Source of the DNA: Ectobius pallidus | Taxonomy: Eukaryota > Arthropoda > Insecta > Blattodea > Ectobiidae | DNA: 64,000 bases | Assembly: GCA_964059195.1 (NCBI GenBank) | Contig: CAXKWD010000001.1 | Coordinates: 121,639,751-121,703,750 of the forward strand | Direction of reading: 5' to 3' | Shown: piece by piece, positions 58,725 to 64,000 of the stretch | How positions within the stretch are numbered: the first letter of the stretch is position 1 | Layout: each line of letters starts with the position of its first letter | The notes under the pieces: generated by a model | The model's database searches: none | Seen by the model: the letters and a program-made list of their open reading frames with translations, nothing else | Told to the model about the DNA's origin: nothing | Program-made: the position numbers and the translations under genes

Positions 58725-61700
58725 GGCCTAGTTGTATTTTTAGCTGTAGCCTATTTTTTATGCTTACTTTTAGTTTTCTAGGTATCAAGTATGAGGTAAA
58801 ATGGATTCTTCTGTTAAGTCTCAACAACTACGCCACGTGTATATTCGCAGGGTCCCCTTCTTTATTGATAAAATGGATATGCATACACTTCCATCTCAAT
58901 AGGTCATCTTCAATCCTTCGTCAACTGGGTTTATACAAGCATGAGCACTAATTGTGTACATAGACTCACAAGATTTTAGTATTTATTTCTGTGACAGTGT
59001 TGAAACGAAAAGACTTGTAATTTTTAATATTTCAACTCCTTCATGAGTATATTGTATTATTTTAGGAAATAAGTTCGTTTTATATTATCTGACTTTACAA
59101 CACTTTGTAATTGATGTTATGACATTCTTATGTAGGTACTAATGTAAAGCATATAGATTATAGGTCTACTATATAATAAAACCTTATAAGCTTAAGTTAT
59201 ATAGGCCTAAGGAGGATACAAGTATCGTGCAAAATATTCATATCTTAGTTACCATCTGCTGTAACTTACTTTTTTCTCTTTCGCTGTTCCAGTAAAGGCA
59301 TTTTCAGATTAATTTGAAAAATAAATTTATGAAAAATAGAAATAATAATATTTTATAATAATGAACTTAATTCACATAAATTACATGCTTTTAGGTCGAC
59401 TTTTCCTTTCAACCTATTTCTAGGCAATAGGTTTTTGTGGTTCGTGCACAATGATGGAGTTGGCGCTTAGTTCCTTCTCCATTTCCATGTCATATTTATA
59501 TATCTTTAATGCTACTACATAATTTACTAAACATTCTTTCACTACAATTTGTACGGTACGCTAGTAAGTATAGTAAAATGGGCCCTGGAGACCTGTATAT
59601 ATAAATATATATATATACATATTATATTTTATGTAGTAGATTATTTTATAAAACAATGTTTGCATACATTTTTATGACTTAAATAGATTAAGGTAATGGA
59701 TTGCTTATTCTGTGTAGACCTACTTGGGCTCAAGGGGCAGAAAAGAGTTAAATTATGTGTAATGTAATTTCTTTGCAAAAATTACAGTGAAGCTTGTAAT
59801 AGACAGTAAGGTACTGAAATTTCATGTTATAGTTAATTTCGATGTAAGACCGTTATATAGAACTTAGTAGGCAAGCACGAGCATAACAAAACGAGTGCTA
59901 GCGACATTAACTATTCAACCGATCGTACCTACTATATGACGTTTTCATTTACTGTAACGTACAGCCTGTGCATTTAGACGTGAGCACTTGCATGCGCCGC
60001 AGAGGTAGGGCGAGACGGAAGGGGAGTGAGTTGCTAGTATGGATCACGTGAGACTGATACCACTGAGCATTGTGTTTACAGTGCTCTCGTCTAAATGCAC
60101 GGACAGTATATTTGGGTTTCTTGAAATGCATTATTTTTACATCGGTAATACAAAATGTATTTTAAGTGGAAATAGTGGTAGATGTATGAAATAAGAAGTT
60201 TGTACAAAAGAAGATGAACTTAGTTATTTCGCATTATTGCAGCCGCCACAACCAGCAGATTCTTGGTCAGGAGTTAAAAATGCCGTCATCGAGGGAGCAG
60301 TGTGCCCGCAAGTGAACGAATTTACGAGAAATAATGAAGGAGAAGAGGATTGTCTGTTTCTAAATGTGTATTCACCAAAGGTAAATAACTTTTTATTATA
60401 AAATAAGCACTTTCGTAATTATTATCAGTTAATATAACTGCATTTTTTTTGTATCATGTGACATGTCCCCTCATGACGTCAATAATTAATATTTACTCTA
60501 GACAGGATCTAGACAGACCAAATGATTCTAATAACTGACAAAATATTGCTTATGACTTTTTGTGAATAAGCCAGTTGAATTATAAACTTTTTCCTTCACA
60601 AATGTTTATCCTCGCAAGACAAATTAGAACTCGATCCTTCAATAACGTTCAAGGACCGAAAGTTCACATCCATGAACCCTAATGTTTTACATTTATCATT
60701 TAATAAATTACAAACTTACTTATACAGAAATTCCAAAATAGTGCCACATGAATCACAGTCTGGTTAGTCCCTGCTACAATAACGTACTACACTAATTTAC
60801 TTTTCCATTATGAATTCAGATCAGAATTTGTTTAACGAATAACACGGACTGAAAACTTAGATGTAGAATTCTATAATCACATAAAAGACGAACTGCGTGA
60901 TCTAGCGGATAAGGTTGCTGATTACGACTCTGCAGGCCTTGGTTTGATCCCCGGATCTTCTTGAAATTTTCTGAGCTAGTGAGGCTTGAACAGGGTGCAC
61001 TCAGCCTCGTGAGGTAAAACTGAGGACTACTTGATTATTCAAGGTTAAGAAAATAATGTCTTCGAGAGTCGGCTGGCTGATTACACACCCCTCCTTCTTT
61101 AAAAAATTCTAAATCGGTCAATGAAGTCGAAAAAAAGCAGATGAAGCTTCAGTCGGACGGTCGGTATTATCCATTCCAGAAATAAATTGTCATACAGTTA
61201 GAGATAAAGTCACTTGATAGTGGTAAGTCTACTCTTATACCCGGCCTCTACTTCTAGTAGACAAGCTGTGCATAACTAAAATTTTACTACTTCTTCAGTT
61301 TGTGAATAGTAATATGTCATTGTAAAGGCATGGGTCCACCTGGCGAGCTGGTACTTAAATATATTTAACTATCATCACAATAACAACAACAAAATAGTGG
61401 TAAAAATCAACAGGTATTAACTATTGTCACATAGATATCATGCCTAATATGAATCTTATTTAAATATTTTAACTTGAATTGAACTAAGTTCAACAGAGTT
61501 ATAGCCTATACTCAATGCACAAACTATTTAAGCATTCTAAGCATTCGGCAACGCACCCTGTTGCCAATCTCAGGATGACTGAAGAAATGTGTCTTCAGTT
61601 TCCCTGAAGATAGCAACAGGTCGAGTGACAGTCCTAGATTTTGTAATTAATACTTCCATTTTTTCCTCACAGGTCTATAATTCTGTATCCATGTAATGGT

Positions 61701-62954
61701 TTATCCTTTCATCTACTGTTGGCATTTACGACACCGAAAAAAATTTAATAGCAGCAGGGATATCAAATTATTGCAGTAACGCTTTATGTTACAATATGAG
61801 GTATTTTATTCACATATTAGAACTGCCATTCATGAAAACTAGCTTTCCATTAAAATGTTCTACATCGATTTCAAACTTAAAAACCAGCTGATATCGCTTG
61901 GCGAATGTTCATACTAATATAAATTCACCTCTGAATGGGGTAAAAATGGAAATAACTTATTTAAAATTTTTAATGGTACGCAAACTTATAATTAAGGAAT
62001 CGCGCACAATGTGCATTATCTTAACCTAAGACTTAACCTACCCAGTCCTGAACCCGGGAATCGAACCCGGGCCGCCGGAGTGGAAGGCAGGCGCGCTACC
62101 GACTCACCCACGGCGACGGACTAAAACTTATAGCCTATTATTAAAGGAAAATACACAATAAATCTTTACAAAATAATGAATGTAGGCCTACAATAATTGC
62201 TAAGTTCGAAAAATTATTTGTTCATGTTTATTGCAATAAATTTCATTTCAATACTGCCTGTTTAGCTTAGAATTAATGCTATTTCCTAATGTGCTGACGC
62301 TTTATAAGAGTTAGCACAAGTATTGTACGAGTACTTCCATCCATGCTAGCTTGATTGTTACTTCGCAGCTCGAATTAATTCTGAATTGCTGTCGACTCAA
62401 AACAAGGTTCGACTTCATTATAGCCTACTATCTATAAGTTGAAAGAGGGAAAATGTTTCCTGAGATTGAGGAAGTTAACTTCTGCCTCCTTTTAGCTAAA
62501 AGAGTTTTACATGCCTGAATTGGTGTGATCTGCGTTTCCGGAGAAAAATGCAGTCTTGTTTGCATCGTGACCGTGATCTTATAATGTTTAAAGAAGATCT
62601 GGTTTGGCTTCACACAGCCATATGACGAAATAATTGTTATGACTTATGATATTACAATATGAATGACCAAACTATTAAGATCACGATTACGCTCGGGAGC
62701 CTCTAATCACAAAAATATTTTCTCATAATGCTGATTAAGATGTATAAACTGTCCGCGAAATGCACAAATTTAGATTTTCTTCATTTGTTGACAGCTGCCA
62801 TCGGTACAGAACGACACTTTGTTACCTGTTATGGTATCCATACATGGAGGTGCTTTTTCATTGGGTTCTGGGAACAGAGACATTCAGGGGCCAGACTATT
62901 TGGTGGATGAAGGTGTAGTTGTGGTAACCATTAACTATCGTCTTGGAATACTTG
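56791..62954 (+). CDS. Esterase D: carboxylesterase, first three coding exons (3' end outside window)
   Basis: Exons: 56791-56988 (66 codons), 60243-60380 (46 codons) and 62795-62954 (160 nt, ending in phase 1). A hydrophobic signal peptide (VILSVIVLVVSAS) is followed by QQGTLRG, the N-terminal block FFAFMGIPYAKPPVGNLRF, then EEDCLFLNVYSPK and the oxyanion block SIHGGAF (His129). Exons 2 and 3 match B and C exactly in length and phase. The rest of the gene lies beyond position 64000, so the catalytic triad is not visible. The first donor GTGAGT is followed within about 10 bases by an (AT)n microsatellite. The start is the ATG in front of the signal peptide; there is no in-frame upstream alternative that improves it. 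Same family and orientation as its neighbours, 1.77 kb after the stop of esterase C. Confidence 0.9.
57000..57044. repeat. (AT)n microsatellite at the 5' end of intron 1 of esterase D
   Basis: Uninterrupted TA run starting about 11 bases after the exon 1 splice donor (56989). Confidence 0.95.
58426..58723 (+). repeat. SINE family 3, full-length, 12-bp target-site duplication and (ATC)n tail
   Basis: The tRNA-like head shows TTGAGTTGGTAGCATGACTG (A-box) and CAGGTTCGATTCCCGCC (B-box). A unique body follows, and the element ends in about 11 ATC units. AGGCCTAGTTGT stands on both sides (58414-58425 and 58724-58735). 298 bp, in intron 1 of esterase D, sense to the gene. Confidence 0.9.
59962..60106. 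mobile_element. TA-flanked MITE, 145 bp
   Basis: Left CAGCCTGTGCATTTAGACGT and right (inverted) CTGTCCGTGCATTTAGACGA, continuing GAGCAC on both arms. TA at 59960-59961 and 60107-60108. No coding. In intron 1 of esterase D, about 135 bp before exon 2. Confidence 0.8.
60885..61095 (+). repeat. SINE family 5, tRNA-derived
   Basis: The head GTGATCTAGCGGATAAGG, then CTTGGTTTGATCCCCGG, resembles A and B boxes. The body has the ACTCAGCCTCGTGAGG core shared with family 2. In intron 2 of esterase D. The 3' end is uncertain. Confidence 0.6.
62045..62122 (-). repeat. SINE family 3, tRNA-like head fragment
   Basis: Minus strand reads GTGGGTGAGTCGGTAGCGCG, then CTGCCTTCCACTCCGGCGGC and CCGGGTTCGATTCCCGG. 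This matches the head of the copy at 58426-58723. The body is missing. It is in intron 2 of esterase D. Confidence 0.75.
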
Positions 62955-63430
62955 GTAAGTTCTCTGAATATTTATCCCATGAGAAAATTAGTTAGATTTG
63001 TTTCCTGAGACAAGGTTTTGCACACACCAAGGTATTTTGAAGAATTTCAATACATAATTACACCCATTTGGTTTTCCTAAAATGTAATCTATATCACTAT
63101 GAATTTAGTTCCTGTATTGTATATCAATTACTGGTAACTTACATAGAAATGTGAAGATTTCACATGGTATTGTTTTACCTTAATCATAACAAGTAAATGA
63201 AGATTCATTAGAAACCAAAAATATAAATGCAAAAATGGAACATGTCTTACAATAATATGTCAAAAACGACACTCTGAAAGCGACAATACGAAGTCAGTAC
63301 AACACTACGCTTTAACATATCGACGTCTCCGTCCTTCCTCCTGTCTGAGTTATTTATATTTTAATCTTAACATACACAAATGTAAGTTTTTATATTTATT
63401 TTTATTTTATTCATTTTATTTATTTTATTT

Positions 63431-63880
63431 ATTTTTGTTCTACTATTTTAAAATACGCTTATTACATGTAACATTAGGCCTACATGTACAATTATTCGAA
63501 ATATCTTATTATTACAACACAAGTGTGGTATCGATTAACTTATTATTATCGTACAAGGAACGATCTTAAAACCTTTAGAGCAGCAAATAAAACTGCGTAT
63601 AAATAGCCTGTATGTAAAATAAAATCAATTCCTCTCGTGTTAATTTTAATATTACACTAAATTGAAAGCATTTCGTATTATAAAACATTCGTTCCTTAAA
63701 AAAGAACGGTCAAGAACAAGCTTCGACTTGACCGTACACAATACACAATCAGCTGCCATCTCTCGCAGAAGACAACAACGTGAATTTGCTTAACAGCTGA
63801 TTGGCGAGGTCAGCAGATTTTTATGAATCTAAAATTTCAAAACTTAAACATTTCATGGTCAAACAAACACAATAGTTTGC
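63431..63880 (+). repeat. Dispersed repeat family, copy 2
   Basis: Same family and orientation as 29834-30280, moderately diverged. Lies in intron 3 of esterase D close to the window end. Confidence 0.7.
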
Positions 63881-64000
63881 AACTTGTCTTTAATGATAAC
63901 TAAGATACTCGTATGAAAATGATAAAATCTTACTATCTTAATAAATCTGAATAAATCTTAATCATATCCTTACATAATATCCTTACAAATCTTAATATAT

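Noticed and set aside
58510..58781. Open frames over poly-His/poly-Ser (ATC)n stretch
   Set aside because: They lie within a SINE and its microsatellite tail; no protein homology.

Overview
The window looks like insect nuclear DNA: AT-rich, with long introns, canonical GT-AG splice sites and dense transposon, SINE and MITE debris. I saw no prokaryotic features. I favour a large-genome insect, possibly a polyneopteran such as a cockroach or termite, but that assignment is a weak inference.

The host genes form a tandem, same-strand (+) cluster of secreted type-B carboxylesterases (alpha/beta-hydrolase fold, juvenile-hormone-esterase/venom-carboxylesterase-like). From left to right: esterase A (only its last two exons, 282-3594), esterase B (complete, 10 coding exons, 10911-27098, 565 aa), esterase C (complete, 10 coding exons, 33423-55024, 635 aa) and esterase D (first three exons, 56791-62954, running off the right edge). 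Intron positions and phases match in every exon that can be compared, so the cluster arose by tandem duplication of one 10-exon gene. Esterase C has an intact Ser-Glu-His triad. Esterase B has lost the nucleophile (GQGSG instead of GQSSG) but is otherwise open, so it is probably a catalytically dead paralogue. Esterase C has an extra Ser/Thr-rich, N-glycosylation-rich segment of about 75 residues after its signal peptide.

Most of the rest is repeat. Intron 6 of esterase B holds a CR1/Jockey-type LINE with an unbroken 990-codon endonuclease plus reverse-transcriptase frame (20978-23950). Three hAT-type elements have perfect 8-bp target-site duplications (6369-7959, 35637-36233, 48849-51564), and one short hAT MITE has a near-perfect duplication (55090-55317). 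There is a PIF/Harbinger-like MITE (1748-2176), TA-flanked MITEs (12002-12268, 59962-60106), a Tigger/pogo remnant (41755-42033), several tRNA-derived SINE families (some with clear duplications), older LINE fragments, and strong foldback structures (4147-4541, 18518-18718, 54361-54614).

The most interesting items are the dead esterase paralogue, a 233-bp insertion with a 13-bp duplication that folds into two opposed hammerhead-like arms, stem-loops shared among LINE 3' ends with compensatory changes, a near-perfect 395-bp palindrome next to a third copy of its arm, and a head-to-head tRNA-like repeat. No multi-gene system other than the esterase cluster is visible.
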